64,000 nucleotides of DNA from LMUY01 sp964244585. Lineage in GTDB: Bacteria; Pseudomonadota; Alphaproteobacteria; Acetobacterales; Acetobacteraceae. The stretch spans positions 89,660-153,659 of the forward strand of contig CAXTJM010000009.1 in NCBI GenBank assembly GCA_964244585.1, written 5' to 3'. Under the pieces are notes generated by a model. The model was given only the letters and a program-made list of their open reading frames with translations. It was not told where the DNA came from and searched no databases. Positions 6,560-14,960 of this stretch are shown one piece after another. The translations under genes and the position numbers were made by a program. Numbering within the stretch: the first letter of the stretch is position 1; each line of letters opens with the position of its first letter.

Positions 6560-9415
6560 TCAGCAAGCGTCGCGAATAGCTGCGGCCAGTTGGGTGAGGC
6601 CGGCTTGCAGGTCGCCCGTGATGTGCACGCGCAGGGCACGGCGACCGCGCTCTGCCAGGACGTCGAAATCGCCGCGGGCTTGGGCCGCCTTGACCACGCT
6701 GAACGAGTAGCGCTCTCCCGGGACAGGCAGGTCGGCCGCGTCATCGGCCGTGATCTGGGTGAACACGCCACTGTTTGGCCCACCTTTGTAGGCCTGGCCG
6801 GTGGAGTGTAGGAAGCGCGGGCCGAATTCCGCGACAGTCGCCACCTTCTTGGCATCGCGGATGCCGGTACGAAGGTCCTGCAACAAGGCGATATGCTCCG
6901 GGGTCCGTTCGATATAGGCGAGCAACGCCGCATAGTCGCCGGCCGCGAGCCGAGCCAGATGCGCCTTCATCACCGCGGCCAACGTGTTGCCGGCCCGGCC
7001 GAGTTCGGCGGCATTCTTGCCGTCGCTGAACAGCTTGATGCCCCCGTCGGTCAGGAACGGAGTCTCATCCGGCAGCGTCCCGCTTTCGCTGTAGGCGCTC
7101 GTCAGCTTCTTGGTCTCGACCTTGCTTGCCTCGACATCCGGCTGGTTGAACGCGTCGATGCCAATGATCGAGCCTGCGACAGCCGTGGCAAACTCCCACA
7201 GGAAGAACATCTGTCCGAGCTGTAGCGTGTTGGCCAACTCGACCCGGACCACCGGTCGGCCGGCTTTGGCCAGCGCCTCGATCGCCGCATCCTGTGCCGG
7301 ATCGGGCGCATCGCGCAGGCGGAGATAGGCGAAGACGCGGTCAGTCCCATAATGCGAGGCGTCTGCCAACGGCTCGCTGTCCACGGGAACGATCCCGAGG
7401 CCTTGCTTGCCGGTACTTTCCGCCAGTAATTGCTCCAGCCACGCACCTGCATCCGCGATGCCAGGGGATGCAGCGATGGTGACCTTGTCGCGTCCGGTGG
7501 TCGCGCCGATGCCCAGGACGGTGCCAAGCTGGACGCCGGGGTTTTGCAACGGGGGAGTCCCGGCGGCGCAGGCCCGGACCATGAGGGCGGCTGAATTCAG
7601 GTACTGCTCCAGGTCCAGCCCCATGGCGGCCGCGGGCACCATGCCGAAATTCGACAGCACGGAGTATCGGCCACCGATCCTCGGATCACCGTAGAAGATG
7701 TGCCGGAAGCCGTCCTTCTCCGCCACCTGCTGCATGTGGGAATGCGGGTCGGTGATGGCGACGAAATGCTGGCCGGCCTTCGCGGCACCGACGGCCTTCT
7801 GCATGGCATCGAAGAAGTAGGCCTTCAGGATGTTCGGCTCCAGCGTACCGCCGGACTTGCTGGAGACGATCACCAACGTCGTGGCCAGCGTTACCTTCTT
7901 CTCGAAGCTGGCAATCTGCTGGGGGTCGGTGCTGTCCAGCACGTGCAGGGCCGGGAAGCCGCCACGCTTGCCGAACGTCTCCCCCAGCACCTCGGGCCCG
8001 AGGCTGGAGCCACCCATGCCCAACAACAATACGTCGGTGAAGCCGGCCGCCTTCACCTCGTCCTGGAAGGCTTGAAGCTGCTTGAGGTCGGCTGTGCGGT
8101 CGGCCACGATGTCCAGCCACGCCAGCCACTTGCCTTCGTCGTCCCCGGTCCATAGTGAAGCGTCGCGCGCCCAAAGCTGCCGGAGCTTGCCGGCTTCACG
8201 CCATGCATCCAGGCTCGCTTCCACCGGCTTGCCCATGGCTTCGGGCAAGGTGGACGATACCGTGACTAGCGTGTCGCCGAGCATCGCATTGCGCTTGGCG
8301 GCCACGGCGCCCAGTAGGTCGTCAGCCGCCTTGGCGAATTGCTTGACGCCGTCCTCGACCAGGTCGTGCGTCACCTTGCCAAGATCGAGGCCGAGCCGCT
8401 CGGCGGTGGCCAGGATCTCCTTGGCGTCTGCCACGCCCTCGGTCAGGGCTTTCTTCGCGTGGCCATGGTCCCGGAACGCATCCATCGTCGCAGGTGGCAT
8501 CGTGTTGACCGTCTCGCGGCCGACAAGCTCCTCGACATACAGGACGTCGCTGTACGCCTTGTCCTTGGTGCCCGTGCTGGCCCAGAGCAGGCGCTGCGGC
8601 ATGGCCCCGGCCGCAGCGAGCGGCTTCCACCGCTCGCTGCCGGTCAATGAAAGGTAGTGCTGATAGGCTATCTTGGCGTTGGCAATGGCCACTTTGCCGC
8701 GCAGCCGCTTCAGGTCGGCGACGTCAGACCCCCCGGCAGCCAGATTCTTGTCGATCTGCTTGTCGATCACGCCGTCGATGCGGCTGACGAAGAAGGACGC
8801 CACGCTCGCGACATGACTCACATCTCCGCCGCGCGACTTGTAGTCTTCCAATCCGGCGATGAACGCCTCTGCCACGTCCTTGTAGGCCTGCTGACTGAAC
8901 AACAGGGTGACGTTGATGTTCATGCCCTCGGAGATGAGAGTTTTGATGGCGGGGGTGCCTTCGGCAGTGCCGGGCACCTTCACCATCAGATTGTCCCGGT
9001 CGACCAGTTTCCACAGACGCCGAGCCTCGGCGACCGTCTCCTCCGTTCGCAAGGCCAAATAGGGCGATACCTCCAAGGAGACATAACCATCCATCCGCTT
9101 GCTCGCCTGATATACGGGCAGCAGCAGGTCAGCGGCTTTCTGGATGTCTTGGATCGCAAGCGTCTCGTAGATGCTTTGCGCGTCAATATCGCCCTTGGCC
9201 GCCAGTTCTTTGAATCCGGCATCGTAGTTCGTGCCGTGGCCCATCGCCTTCTCGAAGATGGACGGGTTGGAGGTCATCCCCTTCACCCCGTCGCGGTCGA
9301 TAAGGGTCTGCAACCCGTCGGCCAGAAATTTTCGTTCGATGAAGTCGAGCCAGGGCGACTGCCCGAGGTCCTCGAGCGATTTGAGCGGGTTCGCGGCCTG
9401 TGTCTGCATGTCCAT
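6560..9415 (-). CDS. tal-pgi: Bifunctional transaldolase / glucose-6-phosphate isomerase
   Basis: A 951-residue fusion. Roughly residues 1-370 are transaldolase: it begins NPLKSLEDLGQSPWLDFIER, has the TSNPSIFEKA block, and has the Schiff-base Lys region NLMVKVPGT. Roughly residues 385-951 are phosphoglucose isomerase, with LLLGMGGSSLGPEV, SSKSGGTLEPN and a C-terminal region with AYKGGPNSG. Such fusions are known from acetic acid bacteria. The transaldolase makes erythrose 4-phosphate and fructose 6-phosphate, and the isomerase returns fructose 6-phosphate to glucose 6-phosphate for Zwf, so one polypeptide closes the cycle. The SD is AGGAG before ATG 9415; tkt ends 10 bases upstream. Confidence 0.95.
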   Translation of the reverse strand: MDMQTQAANPLKSLEDLGQSPWLDFIERKFLADGLQTLIDRDGVKGMTSNPSIFEKAMGHGTNYDAGFKELAAKGDIDAQSIYETLAIQDIQKAADLLLPVYQASKRMDGYVSLEVSPYLALRTEETVAEARRLWKLVDRDNLMVKVPGTAEGTPAIKTLISEGMNINVTLLFSQQAYKDVAEAFIAGLEDYKSRGGDVSHVASVASFFVSRIDGVIDKQIDKNLAAGGSDVADLKRLRGKVAIANAKIAYQHYLSLTGSERWKPLAAAGAMPQRLLWASTGTKDKAYSDVLYVEELVGRETVNTMPPATMDAFRDHGHAKKALTEGVADAKEILATAERLGLDLGKVTHDLVEDGVKQFAKAADDLLGAVAAKRNAMLGDTLVTVSSTLPEAMGKPVEASLDAWREAGKLRQLWARDASLWTGDDEGKWLAWLDIVADRTADLKQLQAFQDEVKAAGFTDVLLLGMGGSSLGPEVLGETFGKRGGFPALHVLDSTDPQQIASFEKKVTLATTLVIVSSKSGGTLEPNILKAYFFDAMQKAVGAAKAGQHFVAITDPHSHMQQVAEKDGFRHIFYGDPRIGGRYSVLSNFGMVPAAAMGLDLEQYLNSAALMVRACAAGTPPLQNPGVQLGTVLGIGATTGRDKVTIAASPGIADAGAWLEQLLAESTGKQGLGIVPVDSEPLADASHYGTDRVFAYLRLRDAPDPAQDAAIEALAKAGRPVVRVELANTLQLGQMFFLWEFATAVAGSIIGIDAFNQPDVEASKVETKKLTSAYSESGTLPDETPFLTDGGIKLFSDGKNAAELGRAGNTLAAVMKAHLARLAAGDYAALLAYIERTPEHIALLQDLRTGIRDAKKVATVAEFGPRFLHSTGQAYKGGPNSGVFTQITADDAADLPVPGERYSFSVVKAAQARGDFDVLAERGRRALRVHITGDLQAGLTQLAAAIRDAC

Positions 9416-9425
9416 CGTCGCTCTC

Positions 9426-11516
9426 CTAGCTCGCCCGACCGGCCTGCTTGCGGGCCTCGGTCAGAACCGCCTCAGGCGTGAAGCCGAATTTCGTCTGCAA
9501 TGCCGCCAGCGGGGCGGACTCACCGAAACTATGCATGCCGATCATGGCACCGCCCGGGCCGATATACCGATCCCACCCGATCGTGGCAGCCTGCTCGATG
9601 GCCACCCGGCCCTTGACGGCGGGGGGAAGCACCTCGTCCCGATAGGCTTGGTCCTGGGCCTCGAACAGCTCCCATGACGGCATCGACACAACACGCGCCT
9701 TGATGCCATCGGCGGTCAATGACTCGTAAGCTCCCATGCATAGCGCCAGTTCAGACCCGGTTCCCATCAGGATTACTGCGGGCACTCCTTCGCAATCCGC
9801 GACCACGTAGGCACCCTTGGCAACGCCCGCCGCCGACGAGTACTTGCTCCGGTCGATGGTCGGCAGGGCCTGCCGGCTCAAGATCAGGGATGCCGGACGA
9901 TCGTGGAGCTGCATCACCACCCGCCAGGCCTCGGCGACTTCATTGGCATCGGCTGGCCGCAGCACCACCATTCCGGGGATCGCTCGTAGCGCCACCAATT
10001 GTTCGATTGGCTGATGCGTTGGGCCGTCTTCTCCAACGCCGATGCTATCGTGGGTGAAGATGTAAATGACCGGCAACTCCATAATGGCGGAGAGCCGGAT
10101 CGGGGCCTTCATGTAGTCGGAGAATATCAGGAATCCGCTGCCGTACGACCTCAGGCCGGACAACGCCATGCCGTTGACGACGGAGCCCATCGCGTGCTCC
10201 CGAATGCCGAAATGAAGGTTTCGGCCGCCGTAATTGTCCGCCTCGAACGATCCCGCCCCGTCGAAGGTCAGGTTCGACTTGGTCGACGGCGCCAGGTCGG
10301 CCGCGCCGCCGATCAACCATGGAACCTGTTTGGCGATCGCGTTCAACACCTTCTGCGAAGAGTCGCGGGAGGCGACGCCTTTTGCATCCGTCGGGAATAC
10401 CGGGATGCCGCTGTCCCATCCGTCCGGCAATTGATGCCGGTCGATCATCTCGATTTCAGCGGCTAACTCCGGATAGCTCTGCCGATAGCGGGTGAGCAGC
10501 TCCATCCATGTCTTGCGCGCCTTTTCGCCGCGGGCGCCCATGACCTCGGCAAACCGTTGGTGCACCCCGTCTGGCACCAGGAATTGCGCATCCTCTGGCC
10601 AGCCGTAGGAGTGCTTGGCGCCCTTGATCTCCTCGTCGCCAAGGGGTTCCCCATGAGCCTCGCGCGTTCCGGCCTTCTTGGGGGCGCCGTAGCCGATGAT
10701 GCTGTGCACCACGATGATGGTAGGGCCGGTCGTCACCGCCTTGGCGTCGTCCAGGGCCTGCGCCACGGCTGCCGTGTCGTTGGCGTCCGCCACGTGGATC
10801 ACATGCCATCCCATGGCGCCCAGCCGCGCGCCCACGTCATCGCCAAACGCCAGGTTCGTGGCGCCCTCGATGGTGATATGATTGCTGTCATAGATCCAGG
10901 TGAGGTTGCCGAGCTTGAGATGCCCCGCGAGCGAGGCAGCCTCGTTCGACACGCCCTCCATCATGCAGCCGTCGCCACACAAGGCGTAGACGTGGTAGTC
11001 ATACAGGTCGAAGCCGGGCCTGTTGTAGCGTTGCGCCATGTAGCGCTGCGCCATTGCCATGCCGACGCTGTTGGACACGCCCTGCGCCAGCGGCCCCGTG
11101 GTCGTCTCCACGCCGGAGGTGAGCCGGTATTCCGGATGGCCCGGCGTGACCGACGATAGCTGCCGGAACTGCTTGATATCGTCCAACGTGACCGCATACG
11201 GCCCCTTGTCCGCATGCTCGGGATCCGAGGCGACCTGTGCCAGGTGTAGCAGCGCGTAGAGCAGCATGGAGGCGTGCCCGACCGACAACACGAACCGGTC
11301 GCGATTAGGCCAATGCGGATCCGCCGGGTCGTAGCGCAGCGCATGCTGCCAAAGCGTGTAGCCGACCGGTGCCATGCCCATCGGCGTGCCGGGATGGCCC
11401 GATTTCGCCTTCTGCACGGCATCCATGGCCAGGGTCCGGATCGTGTTGATCGCCACCTGATCGATGTCGCCACGCGGAACCTGACCGGTGGACTGCACTG
11501 ATACCGGCTGATCCAT
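9426..11516 (-). CDS. tkt: Transketolase
   Basis: A thiamine-diphosphate enzyme moving two-carbon ketol units between pentose, tetrose and triose phosphates. It shows the N-terminal GHPGTPMGMAP, the ThDP/metal motif GDGCMMEGVSNEA, and the central pyrimidine-domain motif GEDGPTHQPIEQL. The open frame begins at 11600, but ATG 11516 (MDQPVSV...) gives a 696-residue protein of usual length. It is the first gene of the nine-gene minus-strand operon. The only sizeable upstream region (11517-11720) is shared with a divergent histidine kinase and contains a perfect inverted repeat. Confidence 0.95.
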   Translation of the reverse strand: MDQPVSVQSTGQVPRGDIDQVAINTIRTLAMDAVQKAKSGHPGTPMGMAPVGYTLWQHALRYDPADPHWPNRDRFVLSVGHASMLLYALLHLAQVASDPEHADKGPYAVTLDDIKQFRQLSSVTPGHPEYRLTSGVETTTGPLAQGVSNSVGMAMAQRYMAQRYNRPGFDLYDYHVYALCGDGCMMEGVSNEAASLAGHLKLGNLTWIYDSNHITIEGATNLAFGDDVGARLGAMGWHVIHVADANDTAAVAQALDDAKAVTTGPTIIVVHSIIGYGAPKKAGTREAHGEPLGDEEIKGAKHSYGWPEDAQFLVPDGVHQRFAEVMGARGEKARKTWMELLTRYRQSYPELAAEIEMIDRHQLPDGWDSGIPVFPTDAKGVASRDSSQKVLNAIAKQVPWLIGGAADLAPSTKSNLTFDGAGSFEADNYGGRNLHFGIREHAMGSVVNGMALSGLRSYGSGFLIFSDYMKAPIRLSAIMELPVIYIFTHDSIGVGEDGPTHQPIEQLVALRAIPGMVVLRPADANEVAEAWRVVMQLHDRPASLILSRQALPTIDRSKYSSAAGVAKGAYVVADCEGVPAVILMGTGSELALCMGAYESLTADGIKARVVSMPSWELFEAQDQAYRDEVLPPAVKGRVAIEQAATIGWDRYIGPGGAMIGMHSFGESAPLAALQTKFGFTPEAVLTEARKQAGRAS

Positions 11517-11649
11517 CGCATGTTCCCCATATTGTCCAGGCACGTCGCGCATGACCCACGCCATACGCCGCACCAACCGGAGTGTCCCCGATCGACGCAA
11601 TTACGCCAATGCACCCTTGACACGGATCGGCGTGTGACGGTTCCGTGGC

Positions 11650-11665
11650 TTCACGAGTTCGTGAA
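11650..11665. promoter_or_regulatory. Perfect inverted repeat, candidate operator between tkt operon and kinase operon
   Basis: TTCACGA-GT-TCGTGAA is a 7+7 base perfect inverted repeat with a 2-base centre, in the 204-base divergent region 11517-11720. Its size and symmetry fit a dimeric repressor or activator site. A second imperfect dyad (ACACG-N6-CGTGT, 11620-11635) lies nearby. No convincing -10 box was identified for either direction. The regulator is unknown. Confidence 0.4.
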
Positions 11666-11720
11666 CAATAGGAAGAATGCCTCGGCTGACGAGTGCGCAC
11701 ACAGCCTGCATAAGCAGATC

Positions 11721-13220
11721 ATGGTGTCAGGTCCACAGCTCCCGCGAAGCACTGCCCACGCGCTGGGTCGTTCGGGCCTGCTTGCGTTGCTGGCTGCCCT
11801 CGTCCTGCTCGTCACGATCGCGGGTGCTTCGGTCTGGCAAGCGAGCCGGAACGCCGAGGCGCTTTCCCGTGCCCGGGCGATGCGGATGCAACGCAACGCC
11901 GTGGCGGGTATCATGATGGCTGTAGAAGATGCGGAAACGTCGCAAAGAGGATTTCTGCTCACCCTCGACCTGGACTACCTGCAACCTTTGGTCAATGCGG
12001 AGGCCGTGTTGCCAAGGTTCTTTGCCACTCTGACGGCGTACCGTCCCGACGATGCACGGATGCCGGCGTTCCGGCAGGTGGTGGACCAGAAGATCGCGGA
12101 GCTTCGGCAGACTGTCTCGCTTGCCCAATCCGGCGACATGGCTGGCGCGCTAGCCGTGGTGCGAACCAATGCCGGGCGCCGGCTTATGATCACGATCCGC
12201 CAAGCCGTCGCCGACCGCCAACGCGAACTGGATGCGAGCCTGCTCGCCCAGGTTGCCGTGATGACGCAAGGCAGCCGCTTGCTCGTCGCCATCGACATTG
12301 CCGGACTGGTCATGGTGCTGGCCCTGGTCGGCCTGATCGCCCTGGGGCTGCGCGGCTACGTCGGCACGCTGCGCGAAGCGCAGGCGGCGACGGTCGCGGC
12401 AAACGACACCTTGTATCGAAGCAACCAGCGATTGGACGAGACGGTCCGCCTTCGCACCGCGGACCTGACCGCCGCCAACGAGGAAATCCAGCGCTTCGCC
12501 TACATCGTGTCGCACGACCTGCGGGCTCCCCTGGTCAATATCATGGGGTTCACCAGTGAATTGGAGCAGGCTGCCGGCACCGTGGCCCGGCATGTCGCCC
12601 TTGCCACGGATTCAGCGGAGCTGAAGGAGGCCGTTCAGGACGACATACCGGAAGCGTTGCGTTTCATCAAAAGCTCCACCAGCAAGATGGACCGGTTGAT
12701 CAATGCGATCCTGAAATTGTCGCGCGAAGGACGGCGGATCCTGGCGCCCGAGCGATTGGACATGGCAGCCATGCTGGCGGCCATGTCGGAGAGCATGCAG
12801 CACCAGGTCACCCAGAAGGGCGCCGTCATCGAGATCGGCAGCATGCCCGACCTCGTCGCGGACCGCCTGGCTGTGGACCAGGTATTTACCAATGTCATCG
12901 ACAATGCCGTGAAATACCTGAAGCTGGGTCGGCCAGGACGCATCCGAGTGAACGGCCGGATGGAGGGTGCGATGACGCGGTATGAAATCGCCGATAACGG
13001 CCGCGGCATCGCCGAGCGGGATTACGAGCGTGTGTTCGAATTGTTCCGCCGCGCAGGCGACCAGTCCACCCCTGGCGAGGGTATCGGGTTGGCCCATGTC
13101 CGCGCGCTGGTGCGGCGCCTGGGCGGTACGATACAATGCACGTCCGAACTGGATGTTGGCACGACCTTCACGATCCGCTTGCCCGCGGTCGCTCACAGAG
13201 CCATGGAGGATGCGGCGTGA
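11721..13220 (+). CDS. Membrane sensor histidine kinase with CHASE3 domain
   Basis: 499 residues. TM1 is about residues 18-38; an extracytoplasmic helical CHASE3-type domain (MMAVEDAETSQRGFLLT around 65-81) follows; TM2 is about 187-209. Then come a short coiled linker, a HisKA domain with phospho-acceptor His265 in FAYIVSHDLRAPLVN, and a HATPase_c domain with an N-box (NVIDNAVKYL), G1 (DNGRGI) and G2 (GEGIGLA). The frame is open from 11520; ATG 11721 is chosen because it puts the first hydrophobic segment near the N-terminus. The stop overlaps the next gene as GTGA. The architecture resembles kinases paired with Rcp1-like receivers. The signal is unknown. Confidence 0.9.
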   Translation: MVSGPQLPRSTAHALGRSGLLALLAALVLLVTIAGASVWQASRNAEALSRARAMRMQRNAVAGIMMAVEDAETSQRGFLLTLDLDYLQPLVNAEAVLPRFFATLTAYRPDDARMPAFRQVVDQKIAELRQTVSLAQSGDMAGALAVVRTNAGRRLMITIRQAVADRQRELDASLLAQVAVMTQGSRLLVAIDIAGLVMVLALVGLIALGLRGYVGTLREAQAATVAANDTLYRSNQRLDETVRLRTADLTAANEEIQRFAYIVSHDLRAPLVNIMGFTSELEQAAGTVARHVALATDSAELKEAVQDDIPEALRFIKSSTSKMDRLINAILKLSREGRRILAPERLDMAAMLAAMSESMQHQVTQKGAVIEIGSMPDLVADRLAVDQVFTNVIDNAVKYLKLGRPGRIRVNGRMEGAMTRYEIADNGRGIAERDYERVFELFRRAGDQSTPGEGIGLAHVRALVRRLGGTIQCTSELDVGTTFTIRLPAVAHRAMEDAA

Positions 13221-13657
13221 ACGCGAACCCGGTGACCATCCTCCTGATCGAGGACGACCCCGGCCATGCCCGGCTGATCGAGAAGAACGTTCGCCGGGCA
13301 GGGGTCAGCAACACCATTCTGCCATTCACGGATGGCACGTCCGCGCTTGAACACCTGTTCGGAAGCGCGCCGGATGGCAGGCGGCATGTCCACCTGCCGA
13401 TCCTGGTGTTGCTGGACCTGAACCTGCCGGACATGAGCGGCACGGACATATTGGCCCGCATCAAGGCTGATGACCTGGTGCGGCGCGCGCCGGTGATCGT
13501 GCTGACCACGACGGACGACAAGCTCGAGATCCAGCGCTGCTACGACCTGGGCTGCAACGTCTACATCACCAAGCCGGTCGAATACGAGAGCTTTGCCGTG
13601 GCCATACGGCAACTCGGATTGTTCCTCGCGGTGATGCAGGTGCCAGAAGCCGACTGA
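13217..13657 (+). CDS. Stand-alone receiver (CheY/Rcp1-like response regulator)
   Basis: 146 residues consisting only of a REC domain: acidic pair IEDD at 12-14, phospho-acceptor Asp67 in LVLLDLNLPDMSG, Thr in VLTTTDD, and conserved Lys in YITKPVE. The GTG start overlaps the upstream kinase stop as GTGA, so the kinase and receiver are almost certainly partners. With no output domain it should act by protein contact or pass phosphate onward, possibly toward the next gene, whose product has both a receiver and a kinase core. Confidence 0.92.
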   Translation: MNANPVTILLIEDDPGHARLIEKNVRRAGVSNTILPFTDGTSALEHLFGSAPDGRRHVHLPILVLLDLNLPDMSGTDILARIKADDLVRRAPVIVLTTTDDKLEIQRCYDLGCNVYITKPVEYESFAVAIRQLGLFLAVMQVPEAD

Positions 13658-13659
13658 TC

Positions 13660-14706
13660 GTGACCACTCCCATCCGGGTTCTCTATGTCGACGACGATGC
13701 TGGCCTCTGCCGGCTGGTAAGCCGCCACTTGTCGCGTGACGGATTTGCCGTGGAGATCGCCTGCGATGGCGAAGCCGGCCTGGCCCTGGCCCACGCACAG
13801 GATTTCGACGTGATCGCGCTGGACCATTTTATGCCGGGCCGCGACGGCCTGGATGTCCTGGCGGACCTCGTCGCGTTGCCGTCGGCCCCGCCGGTCATCT
13901 TCGTCACCGGCGCGGAGGAGCCGCGCATCGCCGTGGCCGCGCTCAAGGCCGGTGCGGTCGACTACGTGGTCAAGGATGTGCAGGGCACGTTCATGGAGTT
14001 CCTGGCCACGTCGATCCGCCAGTCGCAGGAGCAGGTCCGCCTGCGGCGGGAGCGGGAGGCCGCCTTGCAGGAATTGCAGGAAAGCCGGGATGGGCTGGCA
14101 AAACTGGCCGCCCAGCAGGCGCTGCTGCTGCGGGAGGTCAACCATCGCATCGCCAACAGCTTGCAGCTCATCTCGTCGCTGATCGAGCTGCAGGCGCGCA
14201 AGGTCGCGGACGCGGACGCACGCGAGGCGCTGAAGCGCGCGGCCGAGCGGGTCGAAGCGGTGATGCTCGTGCACCGCCGGCTCTACACCAGCAACGACGT
14301 GGAGTACGTCGCGATGGACCAGTATCTCGAAGGCCTGATCGACGAGGTGCGGCGTGCCGTGGCCACGGAAGGGGCCAGCCAGATCGTCCTCGTGGCCGAG
14401 CCGATCCGGGTCGAAACGGACAAGGCGGTCTCGATCGGGCTGATCGTCAACGAACTGGTCACCAACGCGGTGAAGTATGCCTATCCCGGTAGCATCGGGG
14501 ACATCCGGGTGGGATTCCGTCGCAGCGCGGATGTCGTGCAGCTGGTGGTGGAGGATGACGGCGTCGGCTATCAGGACGGCGCGCCAGCCAAGGGCAGCGG
14601 CCTTGGTAGCATGATCGTCAACGCGATGGCGCGGACCGTGAAGGCGACCGTGCTGGTCGATCCGGACCATAAAGGCACGCGGGTGGTCCTGAGCCTGGCG
14701 GTATAG
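13660..14706 (+). CDS. Receiver-HisKA_2/HWE-type hybrid histidine kinase
   Basis: 348 soluble residues. The N-terminal REC domain has DDD at 11-13, phospho-acceptor Asp55 in VIALDHFMPG, and Lys in YVVKD. A coiled coil spans about 120-155. It is followed by a HisKA_2-type phospho-acceptor, His162 in LLREVNHRIANSLQLI, and a HATPase domain (NELVTNAVKYAYP, DDGVGY, GSGLGSMIV). The GTG start lies 2 bases after the previous stop. In Alphaproteobacteria, kinases of the HisKA_2/HWE class commonly feed the PhyR general stress response; no PhyR/NepR/EcfG gene is in this window. Its order suggests phosphorelay with the upstream kinase and receiver (inference). Confidence 0.9.
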   Translation: MTTPIRVLYVDDDAGLCRLVSRHLSRDGFAVEIACDGEAGLALAHAQDFDVIALDHFMPGRDGLDVLADLVALPSAPPVIFVTGAEEPRIAVAALKAGAVDYVVKDVQGTFMEFLATSIRQSQEQVRLRREREAALQELQESRDGLAKLAAQQALLLREVNHRIANSLQLISSLIELQARKVADADAREALKRAAERVEAVMLVHRRLYTSNDVEYVAMDQYLEGLIDEVRRAVATEGASQIVLVAEPIRVETDKAVSIGLIVNELVTNAVKYAYPGSIGDIRVGFRRSADVVQLVVEDDGVGYQDGAPAKGSGLGSMIVNAMARTVKATVLVDPDHKGTRVVLSLAV

Positions 14707-14732
14707 CGGCACTCCATCCATGGAGTGCCGCT
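14705..14732 (+). terminator. Strong hairpin at the end of the kinase operon
   Basis: A 12-base perfect stem (AGCGGCACTCCA paired with TGGAGTGCCGCT) with a 4-base loop. It starts inside the TAG stop codon of the hybrid kinase. No U-run follows, so it may be an intrinsic-terminator-like or RNA-stabilising 3' structure instead of a classical terminator. Confidence 0.55.
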
Positions 14733-14758
14733 GCCGCCCCCTGCCGGGCCAGTCCGCG

Positions 14759-14896
14759 GTCAGGCGTCGGCGTAGTACCCGGTTGCATACCCACGCGGCC
14801 GTAATGGTCGACCGCACGCCTAGCCGCCATGTCCTCATGGGCCATGTGGTACACGCCGAGATACCAGTTGGCATCCAGGAGTTCGCCCTCGTCGAA
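14759..14896 (-). pseudogene. Relic of a W-Y-L...HY...G motif domain, inverted copy of the neighbour's N-terminus
   Basis: Read on the minus strand, this stretch encodes LLDANWYLGVYHMAHED followed by AVDHYGRVGMQPG and PTPD. This follows the pattern FD-x-x-WYL-x-x-YPDV...HY-x-x-x-G-x-x-x-G-x-x-P found near the N-terminus of assorted carbohydrate- or methyl-transfer proteins. The divergent methyltransferase carries a good copy (FDEAWYCRTYADV...LEHFCKFG, about 15147-15270). No plausible start codon precedes the relic, and the frame runs into the antisense of the kinase gene. I read it as a decayed gene fragment; a chance reading is possible. Confidence 0.35.
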
Positions 14897-14960
14897 GCCG
14901 AGCGGCGCGGCGGGTGCTGCGTCGGATGCGCGCGGGTTTGGCGACAGGCCCCCGGCGATA

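Noticed and set aside
11617..11645. A TTGACA -35 box for the CHASE3 kinase gene
   Set aside because: The hexamer is perfect but no acceptable -10 lies 16-18 bases downstream.
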